Shown here: positions 53,095-61,480 of the stretch, one piece after another
How the letters are laid out: every line of letters begins with the position of its first letter
Numbering within the stretch: position 1 is the stretch's first letter
Source of the DNA: Cerasicoccus sp. TK19100
Lineage (GTDB): Bacteria > Verrucomicrobiota > Verrucomicrobiia > Opitutales > Cerasicoccaceae
DNA length: 64,000 nt
Assembly (NCBI RefSeq): GCF_027257155.1
Contig: NZ_JAPWDU010000002.1
Location: 62,001 to 126,000 of the forward strand
Direction: 5' to 3'
The notes under the pieces: model-generated
Told to the model about the DNA's origin: nothing
Seen by the model: only the letters and a program-made list of their open reading frames with translations
Databases searched by the model: none
Made by a program: the position numbers and the translations under genes

Positions 53095-55299
53095 TTATGC
53101 GGATAGGATTTCTTTCAACCGCTCCTTGAGGCCGGTCAGGCGACGCAGAGAATCTACATTGCGCACGGCCATGGCGTAGGCCGCCGGGTCGCCGACCAGA
53201 AACACTTTGCGTCTGCCGCGGGTGATCGCGGTGTAGAGCAAGTTGCGCTGGAGCATGACAAAGTGCTGCTTGAGCAGTGGCACAATGACAATGGGGAATT
53301 CGCTGCCTTGGCTCTTGTGGATCGTAATCGCGTATGCCAGGGAGAGATCAAGCAGTTCGGGGCGCTCGTAGTCGACCACGTCGCCGTCGAAGTTTACCGC
53401 CACGGTGCCCGCCTCAACATTGACGGCATTTACGCGGCCGAGGTCGCCGTTAAAGACGCCTTTCTCGTAGTTGTTGCGCGTCTGGATAACCTTGTCGCCG
53501 ATGCGGTATTTATTGGCCCCGTAGGTGATACCGCGGCTCTGGGCATTGAGGGCGTTGGGCAGCTCTTCGTTCATGCGGCCTACACCGCCTGCGCCCTTGT
53601 GCATGGGCGCGAGCACCTGCACGTCCATAAATTTATCGGCCCAATTGAACCAGCGCGGCACGTGGTCGCGGATGAGCGACGTGACGAGCTTCAGTGTTTC
53701 CTCGGGGTCGTCGACGGACAGGAAATGCAAGTCCTGCTTGGGGTCGACGTCGTTGACATTTGTCAGCACAAACGGCGCTTGCGCGCGGCCCTGTAGTATC
53801 GCATGCGCGGTGGAAACGATCGCCGAGCGCTTACCCTGACGGAAGATTTTCTCCAGCCGAGTGACGGACATTTGTGCGCGCTGGCGCTCCTCGATAAAGG
53901 CGATGATGTCACTGAGCACGCTGCCAGCACCGACCGAGGGCAGCTGGTGAATGTCGCCCACGAGCAGCAAGTGCGCGGAGTCGGGCAGGGCGCGCAAGAG
54001 AGACGACGCCAGCCGCGAATCCAGCATCGAGCTTTCGTCGACGATCATGAAGTCGGTCTTCAGCTTGTTGTCGTCGGTGTGCAGGAAGCCGCCCGCCTCG
54101 TGGTCAAACTTCAGCAGGCGGTGAATTGTTTGCGCATAGGCACCCGCACTTTCAGACATGCGCTGGGCGGCGCGGCCAGTTGGCGCAGCGAGGGTCAGGC
54201 GAACTTTCTTGGCCTTTAGGATGTCGACCAGCGCGCGGAGAATCGTGGTTTTACCCGTGCCCGGACCACCAGTGAGGATGCTCACCTTGCAACGCAAGCC
54301 TGCGGCAACGGCGGCCGACTGTTCGGGGGCAAATTGAAAGCCCGCGCGCTCCTGCGCCCACTCGATGGCCTTGTCGATTTTGATCGGGGGCAGGGTAGAT
54401 GTCGCCTCCGTCAATTCGGCAATAGCCTGCGCAATGGCGACCTCCGCCCGGCGCATCGCGGGCAACTGAATAAAGTCTTCGCCGTCGGCGGCTGTGGTTT
54501 TGACCAGGTGAGAATTCTCGATGAGTGCGCCGACGCGGGGGCCGATCAGGTCCTCGTGGACTTCGAGCATTTCCGAAGCCTTTTTGGTGAGCTCTGAGAC
54601 GGGGTAGCCAGTGTGCCCGTCGACCTCCAGCTCTTGCAGTGCATAGAGTAAGCCGGCGTCGATGCGCTGGGAACTCTCGTTGGAATACCCAAGGTTTACC
54701 GCGATGCGGTCGGCGGTCTTGAAGCCGATTCCAGGCACCTCTCGCGCGACGCGATAGGGCTCGTTTTGCAAGATCGTTTTGGCGGCGTTGCCATACTGGC
54801 GGATCAGGCGCAGACAAAGATTCGTGCCGACGCCGTAGGTCTGCAGAAAGGTCATCACGTCACGCAGTGAGGCCTGCTCATCCCAGGCTTTTTTAATCTC
54901 CTTCGCTCGCTTGGGGCCGACGCCCGGGATCTCGCGCAGGCGCCCGGACTCTTCCGAGATGACGCGCAGGGTGTCCGCGCCGAACTTGGCGACGATCTTT
55001 TTGGCAAACTTCGGGCCGACTTTGGGTATCTGCCCGCTGCCCAGATACTTCTCGATGCCGTAGACCGAGGCGGGCAGCTCCGAGGAAAATTCCTTGATTT
55101 TAAACTGCTTGCCGTGGGTGGCGTGGTTGGTCCAGTCACCGGTCAGTTTAAGCGTTTCGCCGCATTGCACGCCGGGCAAATTGCCCAGCACGGTGATCGC
55201 GCCACGATGGTCCTTAGCCTTCACTTCGCCGATGATGAAGTGGTTTTCCTCGTTGTGAAAAACGATGCGATCAAGAACGCCTGTCAGGGTATCTGCCAT
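53095..55299 (-). CDS. recD2: RecD2-type ATP-dependent DNA helicase
   Basis: RecD2 is a 5'-3' superfamily 1B helicase that works outside RecBCD. The 734-residue product has an N-terminal OB-like region, helix-hairpin-helix repeats (YGIEKYLGSGQIPKVGPKFA, LREIPGVGPKRAKEI, VPGIGFKTADRIAVNLGY), Walker A LTGGPGTGKTTILRAL near 345, motif II MIVDESSMLDSRL, and C-terminal AITIHKSQGSEFPIVIVPLL and YTAITRGRRKVFLVG. Length and order match the family. It is 22 bases downstream of the GNAT gene. Confidence 0.96.
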   Translation of the reverse strand: MADTLTGVLDRIVFHNEENHFIIGEVKAKDHRGAITVLGNLPGVQCGETLKLTGDWTNHATHGKQFKIKEFSSELPASVYGIEKYLGSGQIPKVGPKFAKKIVAKFGADTLRVISEESGRLREIPGVGPKRAKEIKKAWDEQASLRDVMTFLQTYGVGTNLCLRLIRQYGNAAKTILQNEPYRVAREVPGIGFKTADRIAVNLGYSNESSQRIDAGLLYALQELEVDGHTGYPVSELTKKASEMLEVHEDLIGPRVGALIENSHLVKTTAADGEDFIQLPAMRRAEVAIAQAIAELTEATSTLPPIKIDKAIEWAQERAGFQFAPEQSAAVAAGLRCKVSILTGGPGTGKTTILRALVDILKAKKVRLTLAAPTGRAAQRMSESAGAYAQTIHRLLKFDHEAGGFLHTDDNKLKTDFMIVDESSMLDSRLASSLLRALPDSAHLLLVGDIHQLPSVGAGSVLSDIIAFIEERQRAQMSVTRLEKIFRQGKRSAIVSTAHAILQGRAQAPFVLTNVNDVDPKQDLHFLSVDDPEETLKLVTSLIRDHVPRWFNWADKFMDVQVLAPMHKGAGGVGRMNEELPNALNAQSRGITYGANKYRIGDKVIQTRNNYEKGVFNGDLGRVNAVNVEAGTVAVNFDGDVVDYERPELLDLSLAYAITIHKSQGSEFPIVIVPLLKQHFVMLQRNLLYTAITRGRRKVFLVGDPAAYAMAVRNVDSLRRLTGLKERLKEILSA

Positions 55300-55321
55300 T
55301 GGGTTAAGCAGTTACTGAAAA

Positions 55322-55882
55322 CTATTTTTGCCGATTCGCCAACCAGCTTTCCCGTGTAATGCCCAGTTCGTTTTCTTCGACCCATTGGCCGCGTTTCTGG
55401 TATCCCTGCGGAATGTATCGGCGGAACTGCATACCGTTCTTTTTCATCACAGCTTCGCTGGCTTTGTTCCAAATGGCATGGCAGGCAATAATATCTTCTG
55501 CGCCGAGCTTCTCAAAACCGAGCGCCATGACGCACGGGATAGCCTCGCTCATGTAGCCCATATTTTGTTTTTCCGGGTGCGTGTAGAAGCCAAAGTTCCA
55601 AGTGGCTCCTTGCTCATGGCGGATGGAGATACGGCCAATGAACTCAGCGGTTCGTTTGTCTTCAATGGTGAAACAATACGCGGTCCCTGCATCCCAGGCG
55701 GCGAGCATATCATTAAAGTGCGGGATGAACTCATCTGGCGAATCCGGTGGCTCCCACAGCATACCATCGGTGAAGCCGGGGTAGCGCGACGCCGAAAATG
55801 AATACTGAATATCCGCTAAGGTGGGTTGCCGGTAGCGACAGCGTTCGGATGTGAGTTGGAATGATGATGGCAGTGTTAACAT
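55322..55882 (-). CDS. GNAT N-acetyltransferase (RimJ/RimL-like)
   Basis: The 186-residue product shows the GNAT pattern of ribosomal-protein/Ala acetyltransferase-like enzymes: SERCRYRQPTLADI near the start, ELGAEDIIACHAIWNKASEAVMKKNGMQFRRY (read here as two shorter motifs, LGAEDIIACHAIWN and ASEAVMKKNGM) at the acetyl-CoA end, and GFYTHPEKQNMGYMSEAI for the pyrophosphate loop. Substrate not predictable. It is followed 22 bases later by recD2 and preceded by the dxs terminator. Confidence 0.85.
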   Translation of the reverse strand: MLTLPSSFQLTSERCRYRQPTLADIQYSFSASRYPGFTDGMLWEPPDSPDEFIPHFNDMLAAWDAGTAYCFTIEDKRTAEFIGRISIRHEQGATWNFGFYTHPEKQNMGYMSEAIPCVMALGFEKLGAEDIIACHAIWNKASEAVMKKNGMQFRRYIPQGYQKRGQWVEENELGITRESWLANRQK

Positions 55883-55883
55883 G

Positions 55884-55922
55884 GCAATAAAAAGGCCGCC
55901 CGTTGTTTAACGAGCGGCCTTT
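55884..55922 (-). terminator. Terminator downstream of dxs
   Basis: On the complement AAAGGCCGC (55914-55922) pairs with GCGGCCTTT (55891-55899), with an inner CGTT/AACG pair, and the stem is followed by TTTTTATTG. It lies 25 bases past the dxs stop. The near-symmetric form could also work for transcription in the other direction. Confidence 0.85.
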
Positions 55923-55946
55923 AAAGGTGAAAGACTTAGCAAATGA

Positions 55947-57890
55947 CTATTTGCCGCTCGGGAATTGGATTGCGCCGTGATTGGTGGATGTAGCTTCTTC
56001 GCTGAGGCTGTTGAAGCGCTCAAGGATGTCGGCTTCCATCTGCTGAGGCGACATGCCGTTTTCGGCACGAAGCTCTTCCAGCGTGCTGCCATGGCCGACG
56101 AACTTGTCCGGCCAGCCAATGCGGACCACCGGTGTTTCGAGGCCAGCTTCCTGCAGCTCTTCCAGGACGCCGCTGCCGAAGCCGCCCATAAGGACGTTTT
56201 CTTCGATCGTGGCGATCATGCGGCACTTGTTGGCGTGGGCCAAGAGCAGCTCGGTATCGATCGGCTTTGCGAAGCGAGCATTGACCACACCGACTTGGAG
56301 ACCTTGCTCGGCGGAAATCTTGCTGGCGAGCTTGAGCGCGTCGTGGACCATCGGTCCGAGGGCCCAGATCATGATGTCGTCACCGTCGCGGAGAAGCTCG
56401 GCCTTGCCGATTTCCACGGCTTCCGGCTCTTCCTTCATCTTGACGCCGACACCGTTACCGCGCGGATAGCGGATGAAGGTCGCGCCCTTGTGGTCGATAC
56501 CGGTCTTCATCATGTCGACCAGTTCGTCTTCGTCCTTCGGGGCCATGATGATGGCGCGCGGAACGCAGCGCAGGTAAGACACGTCAAAGAGGCCGTGGTG
56601 CGTTGGGCCGTCGTTTGGTGAGAGGCCGGCGCGGTCCATGCAAAACATCACATCGAGGTCCTGCAGGGCGACGTCGTGGATGATGCAGTCGTAAGCGCGC
56701 TGGAGGAAGGTCGAGTAAATTGCGACAACCGGCTTCACATCGCTTGTGGCGAGGCCAGCGGCAAAGAGCACGGCGTGCTCCTCGGCAATGCCGACATCAA
56801 AGTATTGGCCGGGCAGCTCGTCGCGGAGGAACTTCATGCCCGTGCCGGAGGGCATGGCTCCGGTGATTCCGACGACGCGCTTGTCCTTCTTGGCAAAGTC
56901 CACGAGGGCGCGGCCAAAGACGTCTTGATAGACGGGTGGTTTGCCGGGCTTGCTGGGCTTGGACTGGCCGGTGGACGGGCAGAACGGGCTCGTGCCGTGG
57001 AACTTCTCAGGGTTGTTGAGCGCTGCTTCAAAGCCCTTACCCTTGGTGGTGAGGACGTGGAGCATGACCGGCTCTTCGCACTCCTTGGCGAATTCCATGT
57101 ATTGATTGAGCAGCTCTTGGTCGTGGCCATCGATTGGGCCGATGTAACGCAGGCCGTACTTCTCAAAAAGCGATGACTCCTGGTCACTGAAGAAGTCCTT
57201 GGTCTCAGCCTTGACCTTCTTGCCGATTTTGCGGAGGCGATTACCTCCGGGAACGGACTCCAGGAAGCTCTCCAGGTCGTTGTGGAGGCGGTTGTAAACC
57301 GGATTCGTGATCAGCTCGTTCAAGTAGCTGGGGATCGCGCCGACGTTGGGAGCGATGGACCACTTGTTGTCATTGAGGATGACGATCAGCTTCTTGGTGG
57401 AGGTCTTGATGTTGTTCAGGGCCTCCATGGTGATGCCGCAGGTGAGGGCGGCGTCGCCGATCAGGGCAATGACGTGCTCGTCTGAACCGCGCAGGTCGCG
57501 GGCGGTCGCCATACCCAGGGCAGCGGAAAGCGCGGTGCCCGCGTGGCCGGCACCGTAGCAGTCGTGCTCGCTCTCTTCGCGGGTCAGGAAGCCGGACAGG
57601 CCGCCCGAGGAGCGGATTTTCTTAAATTTATCGCCGTAGCGGCCGGTGAGCAGCTTGTGCACATAGCCCTGGTGCGCGACGTCGAACACGAAGCGGTCCT
57701 TGGGCGTCGAAAAGTGCCGGTGCAGGGCGATGGTCAGTTCAACTACGCCGAGGTTGGGCCCGATGTGGCCACCGTTATCGGAAGTGACTTGAATGATTTC
57801 CTGACGGATTTCTTCAGCCAATACTGACAGTTGATCCGGAGTGAGCGCTTTGACGTCATCCGGGCCTTTGATACGCGGGAGTAATTCCAT
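55947..57890 (-). CDS. dxs: 1-deoxy-D-xylulose-5-phosphate synthase
   Basis: DXS condenses pyruvate and glyceraldehyde 3-phosphate, the first step of the MEP isoprenoid pathway. From the ATG at 57890 (preceded by AGGTGA at a good distance) the product has 647 residues: the TPP motif GDAALTCGITMEALNN, FDVAHQGYVHKLLTGR, the transketolase-type pyrimidine domain with YFDVGIAEEHAVLFAAGLA and DRAGLSPNDGPTHHGLFD, and a C-terminal domain. It supplies precursors for the squalene enzymes elsewhere in the window. The longer open frame upstream overlaps xseB and is rejected. It lies 22 bases after xseB. Confidence 0.96.
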   Translation of the reverse strand: MELLPRIKGPDDVKALTPDQLSVLAEEIRQEIIQVTSDNGGHIGPNLGVVELTIALHRHFSTPKDRFVFDVAHQGYVHKLLTGRYGDKFKKIRSSGGLSGFLTREESEHDCYGAGHAGTALSAALGMATARDLRGSDEHVIALIGDAALTCGITMEALNNIKTSTKKLIVILNDNKWSIAPNVGAIPSYLNELITNPVYNRLHNDLESFLESVPGGNRLRKIGKKVKAETKDFFSDQESSLFEKYGLRYIGPIDGHDQELLNQYMEFAKECEEPVMLHVLTTKGKGFEAALNNPEKFHGTSPFCPSTGQSKPSKPGKPPVYQDVFGRALVDFAKKDKRVVGITGAMPSGTGMKFLRDELPGQYFDVGIAEEHAVLFAAGLATSDVKPVVAIYSTFLQRAYDCIIHDVALQDLDVMFCMDRAGLSPNDGPTHHGLFDVSYLRCVPRAIIMAPKDEDELVDMMKTGIDHKGATFIRYPRGNGVGVKMKEEPEAVEIGKAELLRDGDDIMIWALGPMVHDALKLASKISAEQGLQVGVVNARFAKPIDTELLLAHANKCRMIATIEENVLMGGFGSGVLEELQEAGLETPVVRIGWPDKFVGHGSTLEELRAENGMSPQQMEADILERFNSLSEEATSTNHGAIQFPSGK

Positions 57891-57912
57891 GTTTGCAGTC
57901 ACCTTTACGGGA

Positions 57913-58164
57913 TTATGATTCGGGCGCTTGCTTCGAAAGGTTGGACGAAGCGGCCTCATTTTCTACCCGTAATTGTTCTATTTTCAGTTCAGCGTTAGTT
58001 AGTTTGCGATTACAATTTTGAAAAAGTTTACTACCTTCTTCGTATTTTTCGACGAGTTCGGCAAGGGGAATATCGCCTTCTTCCAGGGAGCCGACGAGCA
58101 CCTCAAGACGCTCCATGGCATTCTCGAATGAAATGTCTTCATCGTTTTCTGCGCTCTTACCCAT
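57913..58164 (-). CDS. xseB: Exodeoxyribonuclease VII small subunit
   Basis: XseB is the small partner of XseA in the nuclease that degrades single-stranded DNA. The 83-residue product has ISFENAMERLEVLVGSLEEG and LVEKYEEGSKLFQNCNRKL, the standard helical core. A strong Shine-Dalgarno sequence (GAGGAGTGACTAA before the ATG) is present. It precedes dxs in the same operon, an arrangement common in bacteria. xseA is not in the window. Confidence 0.95.
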   Translation of the reverse strand: MGKSAENDEDISFENAMERLEVLVGSLEEGDIPLAELVEKYEEGSKLFQNCNRKLTNAELKIEQLRVENEAASSNLSKQAPES

Positions 58165-58258
58165 TTAGTCACTCCTCAGCGATTAGCAAAACACGTGCCC
58201 AATGAAAGCCGTTCTTACAAGCTAAAATTGTCAGACGATCGTTTCAATCCTGGTAGTT

Positions 58259-59791
58259 TTAGCCCTGATTTCGGCCGTAAAGATGGGCCAGTTCGTTCAA
58301 ATATCCCGCCACGTCGCGGCGCAGGAAGTCGATATTTTCCTGGCTGTAGCGCCACTGCCAGTTGCCTTGGGCGGCTCCGGGCGTGTTCAGCCGCGCATCG
58401 CTGCCCAGGTTGAGCATATCCTGCACGGTGACAATGGCCAGACGCGCCGGTGATCGGTAGCAGGCGCGGATAAAGTCCCACTGTGGGGCCTCATCGCCGA
58501 TACCAAAATAACGGTGCACGTGTTCGCGCACGTGATCTCCCTCACTCCAGAACCAGCCGAGTGTCGTATCGTTGTCGTGGGTGCCAGCGTAGCAGACGCT
58601 GTTTTTCTCGTGATTGTGCGGTAGGTAGTCGTTGGCCGCATCGCCGCCAAAGGCAAACTGCAGCACGACCATGCCGGGCAGGCCGGTCTCTTCGCGCAGC
58701 ACGTGGACGCCGTCGCTCAGGTCACCCAAGTCTTCTGCGATGAGCAGTGCCTCGGGCAGGGCTTCCTTGACCTTATTAAAGAAGTCCAGGCCCGGGCCGG
58801 CTTTCCATTCGCCGGTGCGGGCGTCCTCGGCCTTGGCCGGGATCGACCAATAGTCGTGGAAGCCGCGGAAGTGGTCAATGCGCACCACGTCGTAAAGTGT
58901 AAAGGTGGCCTTGAGACGCGCGATCCACCAATCGTAGTCCCGTTTTTTAAGGGCGTCCCAATCGAAGAGCGGATTGCCCCAGAGCTGGCCGAGTTCGGAG
59001 AAATAGTCTGGCGGCACGCCCGCTACGGCCTTCGGTTTACCGTCCTTGGTCATCTGGAAAATCTCCAGTGACGACCAGGTGTCCGCGCTGTCCATGGCGA
59101 CGAAAATCGGCACGTCGCCAATGATTTTTACGCCTTTGCTGTTGGCATATTCGCGCAGCAACTTCCACTGGCCAAAGAACAGGTATTGGTAAAATTTCTC
59201 CGCCGAAATCGCGGCTTCGAGCTTCTGGGGGAGCTCGGACTCCTGCCAGAGTTCGTAAGTGCGGTATTTTTTGGCCCACTCGAACCAAGGCTTGCCCTTG
59301 AAGTGGTCTTTGGTGGCGCGATAAGCAGCATACGGGTCCAGCCAGTCGCTGTTTTCCTTGATGAAGGTCTTGTAGTTGCCGTAGCCGTCGAGGCTCGGTT
59401 CGCCGTCTTTGACGAAGCGCTTGGCAGCTTTGGCAAGCAGTGGCCAGAATGCCTCGTAGAGTGCGCCGTAGTCCACCTGATCATGCGGTAGTTCGCGCAG
59501 CGGAGCGAGGTCATCCTCTTTGAGCAGCCCGAAAGAAACAACCGGGTCAAGGTCGATCAAGTAAGGGTTGCCGGCGAAGGCCGAGAAGCATTGGTAAGGC
59601 GAGTCACCAAAACCGGTTGGCCCCAGTGGGCAAATTTGCCAGTAGCCGAAGCCGCATTCACAGAGAAAATCAACAAATTGGTATGCGCTGGGGCCAAAAT
59701 TGCCAATGCCATGCGCGGAAGGGAGGGATGTCGGGTGCAGCAGAACCCCAGCGGAACGGGACTTTAACCAATTAAAAAGTGAGTCAGACAT
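58259..59791 (-). CDS. malQ: 4-alpha-glucanotransferase (amylomaltase)
   Basis: MalQ moves glucan segments between maltodextrins in glycogen/maltose metabolism. From the ATG at 59791 the product has 510 residues with RSAGVLLHPTSLPSAHGIGN at the start, the GH77 catalytic-site regions VVRIDHFRGFHDYWSIPA (nucleophile Asp in RIDHFRG) and ALLIAEDLGDLSDGVHVLRE (acid/base Glu in AEDLG), and VCYAGTHDNDTTLGWF. The open frame upstream extends to 59896 but lacks family resemblance and lies in the promoter gap of the divergent gene. Confidence 0.95.
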   Translation of the reverse strand: MSDSLFNWLKSRSAGVLLHPTSLPSAHGIGNFGPSAYQFVDFLCECGFGYWQICPLGPTGFGDSPYQCFSAFAGNPYLIDLDPVVSFGLLKEDDLAPLRELPHDQVDYGALYEAFWPLLAKAAKRFVKDGEPSLDGYGNYKTFIKENSDWLDPYAAYRATKDHFKGKPWFEWAKKYRTYELWQESELPQKLEAAISAEKFYQYLFFGQWKLLREYANSKGVKIIGDVPIFVAMDSADTWSSLEIFQMTKDGKPKAVAGVPPDYFSELGQLWGNPLFDWDALKKRDYDWWIARLKATFTLYDVVRIDHFRGFHDYWSIPAKAEDARTGEWKAGPGLDFFNKVKEALPEALLIAEDLGDLSDGVHVLREETGLPGMVVLQFAFGGDAANDYLPHNHEKNSVCYAGTHDNDTTLGWFWSEGDHVREHVHRYFGIGDEAPQWDFIRACYRSPARLAIVTVQDMLNLGSDARLNTPGAAQGNWQWRYSQENIDFLRRDVAGYLNELAHLYGRNQG

Positions 59792-59913
59792 GATAGTGGT
59801 ATCGAAGCCAAGCATATCAACCAAGACCCCCTGCGGCAGCAAGCCGTAAATCGGAACACAGATTAATACTTTACGTGGGGAACTTTTTGGGGACAATAGC
59901 GGTTTCTAAGTTT

Positions 59914-60480
59914 ATGACGCGCATCAAGCACAGCTTTTGGTTGTTTTGTTTACTCCCGGCCGCGACGGCTTTTGCCCAAGCATCGCTGGAGGAAGCACGC
60001 GAGAGCATGTTGCAGAATTCTCCATTTCAAAAATGGGAAGCGCCGAAGCCGGTGGTTCAGCCGCCACCGCCACCCGTAGCGCCCGCTGGTGCATTAAGTC
60101 GGGAAATCGTTTTCAAAGGCGCGATGCGGATTGGCGAAGAGCAGTATTTTAACGTCTTCGACAAAGTTGAAAACCGCAGCATGCTGCTCGGGCTGAATGA
60201 TAATTCCCGCGGCGCACGTTTTTCGGTAGTCGATTTTAGTGATTCCGGGGATCCCTCCATCACGCTGCAAGCGGGTAACGGAAACCGCGAAAAAATCTAT
60301 CTGGCCAAGACCGACGGCAAGTCGATTCCCACGGCTTCGGCGGCTCCAATCAATCGCCCGCTTCCTCCGGAGCTGCGCCCGAATCCCGCGCCCACTACAA
60401 GTCGAGCGGCATCCACGGTAAACACCGAACGTCGCCGCCGCGTGATTCCTCGCCGCATTAACACCAATAACGGCCAATAA
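59914..60480 (+). CDS. Small secreted protein of unknown function with Pro-rich segments
   Basis: From the ATG at 59914 the product has 188 residues with a signal peptide (WLFCLLPAATAFAQA). A Pro-rich stretch (VVQPPPPPVAPA), a short beta-type middle domain (EIVFKGAMRIGEEQYFNVFD, then SRGARFSVVDFSDSGDPSIT) and a Pro/Thr/Arg-rich C-terminal tail follow. No family is recognised. The middle domain has the length and pattern of small exported Verrucomicrobial beta proteins, but that is only a resemblance. It is divergent from malQ. Confidence 0.65.
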   Translation: MTRIKHSFWLFCLLPAATAFAQASLEEARESMLQNSPFQKWEAPKPVVQPPPPPVAPAGALSREIVFKGAMRIGEEQYFNVFDKVENRSMLLGLNDNSRGARFSVVDFSDSGDPSITLQAGNGNREKIYLAKTDGKSIPTASAAPINRPLPPELRPNPAPTTSRAASTVNTERRRRVIPRRINTNNGQ

Positions 60481-60489
60481 TTTACTGGA

Positions 60490-60518
60490 ATTCGGCCAAT
60501 CGGTGGCCTAAATTTTTT
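60490..60518 (+). terminator. Terminator downstream of the small secreted protein gene
   Basis: GGCCA (60494-60498) pairs with TGGCC (60504-60508) around ATCGG. Two further A-T pairs extend it past a mismatch, and six T residues follow (60513-60518). It lies just past the stop at 60480 and 16 bases before tRNA-Val. Confidence 0.55.
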
Positions 60519-60533
60519 CGTTTCCCACTTTGC

Positions 60534-60610
60534 GGGGGAGTAGCTCAGTTGGTTAGAGCGCTTGCTTCACACGCAAGAGGTCCCGGGTTCGAGTCCCGGC
60601 TCTCCCACCA
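60534..60610 (+). tRNA. tRNA-Val(CAC)
   Basis: A class I tRNA of 77 bases with CCA encoded. The acceptor GGGGGAG pairs with CTCTCCC (one G-T). The D-arm is AGCTCAGTTGGTTAGAGC. The anticodon arm CTTGC-TTCACAC-GCAAG gives anticodon CAC (valine GTG codons). The T-arm is CCGGGTTCGAGTCCCGG. Confidence 0.97.
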
Positions 60611-60619
60611 TTAATCCGC

Positions 60620-61042
60620 CTAACTCTCTGAATCGGACGGTGGGGCGGTATAGAGCGTTTCGACGACGCTGCCGTCACTGTCGACGGTTTCAACGCGGGT
60701 TATCAATCGCAACAAGGGCGATTCGACAAAGCCGGTAATGGTTTTCCGGTCATGGTGCGTTTCGGTGTGGCCACCACCTTCGGCGCTGAAGGTGACCTGG
60801 TAGCCAGTCTCGCCCGGATCCAGTGTCCTAATGCGGACTCCGCTGGCGCGGGCGGCTTTCTTTTTCGCTTTTGATGGTTTTTTCCCTGGTGTCGCGACAT
60901 CGACATCCGGGGGTGGCAAGGGATACTCCTCGCCAAAGATTTCATGTATCTTCGCCTCGGTCCGGGCAATGCGCGCATAGAGAGCCTCCCGCTGGAGCAG
61001 GAGTTCCTGTAGCTGAATGCGCTGCTGCGTGGTCAATGCCAT
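60620..61042 (-). CDS. Small coiled-coil protein of unknown function (paralogue-like, copy 1)
   Basis: The 140-residue product has an N-terminal coiled coil (QRIQLQELLLQREALYARIA), then IHEIFGEEYPLPPP, a Lys/Ala-rich patch (KKPSKAKKKAARA), and a C-terminal beta-type half (GYQVTFSAEGGGHTETHHD). No family is recognised. It shares the order helix, E/GEE-Pro motif, Lys-rich patch with the neighbouring gene (61078-61455), from which it may have arisen by duplication. Both lie in the same run as the alpha-solenoid gene and ftsK, all on the minus strand. Confidence 0.6.
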   Translation of the reverse strand: MALTTQQRIQLQELLLQREALYARIARTEAKIHEIFGEEYPLPPPDVDVATPGKKPSKAKKKAARASGVRIRTLDPGETGYQVTFSAEGGGHTETHHDRKTITGFVESPLLRLITRVETVDSDGSVVETLYTAPPSDSES

Positions 61043-61077
61043 GCAATTAAATCAAGGGACCGGGCGACGGTTGGCCG

Positions 61078-61455
61078 CTACTCGGCTTTCGGAGCGTCGG
61101 GCTTAGGGGCGTCGGTGGCCGGAGTTTCGTCCGTGGCGGGCGCTTCCTTGGGCTCGGGCTTGGTGGGCGCAGGGGCCGGCTTAGGCGCAGGCTTTTTCTT
61201 CGCGGTCTTTTTGGTGACCGGGAATTCCGCAACGGGCTCTTCGGGCGCGGGGAACGGGAATTCCTCGTCTTCGCCAAGCAGCTCGTCGACTTGGGATTCC
61301 AGCTCGGCGATCTTGCGGTAGGCTTCGAGGCGCTCGGCCAGCAGCACGTCGATCTGCTCGCGGGCTTCCAGCGCGGCTCGAATGATGTCCGCATCAGCAC
61401 CGAGGATGATGTCGTTGCGGCTCAGTTCTACGATTTTGGTGTTCTTCTTTGCCAT
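61078..61455 (-). CDS. Small coiled-coil protein of unknown function (paralogue-like, copy 2)
   Basis: The 125-residue product has a helical first half (AALEAREQIDVLLAERLEAY, then ELESQVDELLGEDEEFPFPA) and a long Lys/Pro/Ala-rich tail. The end of the coiled coil, LLGEDEEFPFPAPEE, parallels IFGEEYPLPPPDV in the neighbouring gene. It may bind nucleic acid or another protein through the basic tail, but this is a guess. It is separated from the neighbour by 35 bases and from the alpha-solenoid gene by 25. Confidence 0.6.
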   Translation of the reverse strand: MAKKNTKIVELSRNDIILGADADIIRAALEAREQIDVLLAERLEAYRKIAELESQVDELLGEDEEFPFPAPEEPVAEFPVTKKTAKKKPAPKPAPAPTKPEPKEAPATDETPATDAPKPDAPKAE

Positions 61456-61480
61456 GGGTTACCAGGGGTTCGTTGTTAAA

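Noticed and set aside
57891-57959. N-terminal extension of Dxs
   Set aside because: It overlaps the end of xseB, while the ATG at 57890 has a Shine-Dalgarno sequence and matches the family start.
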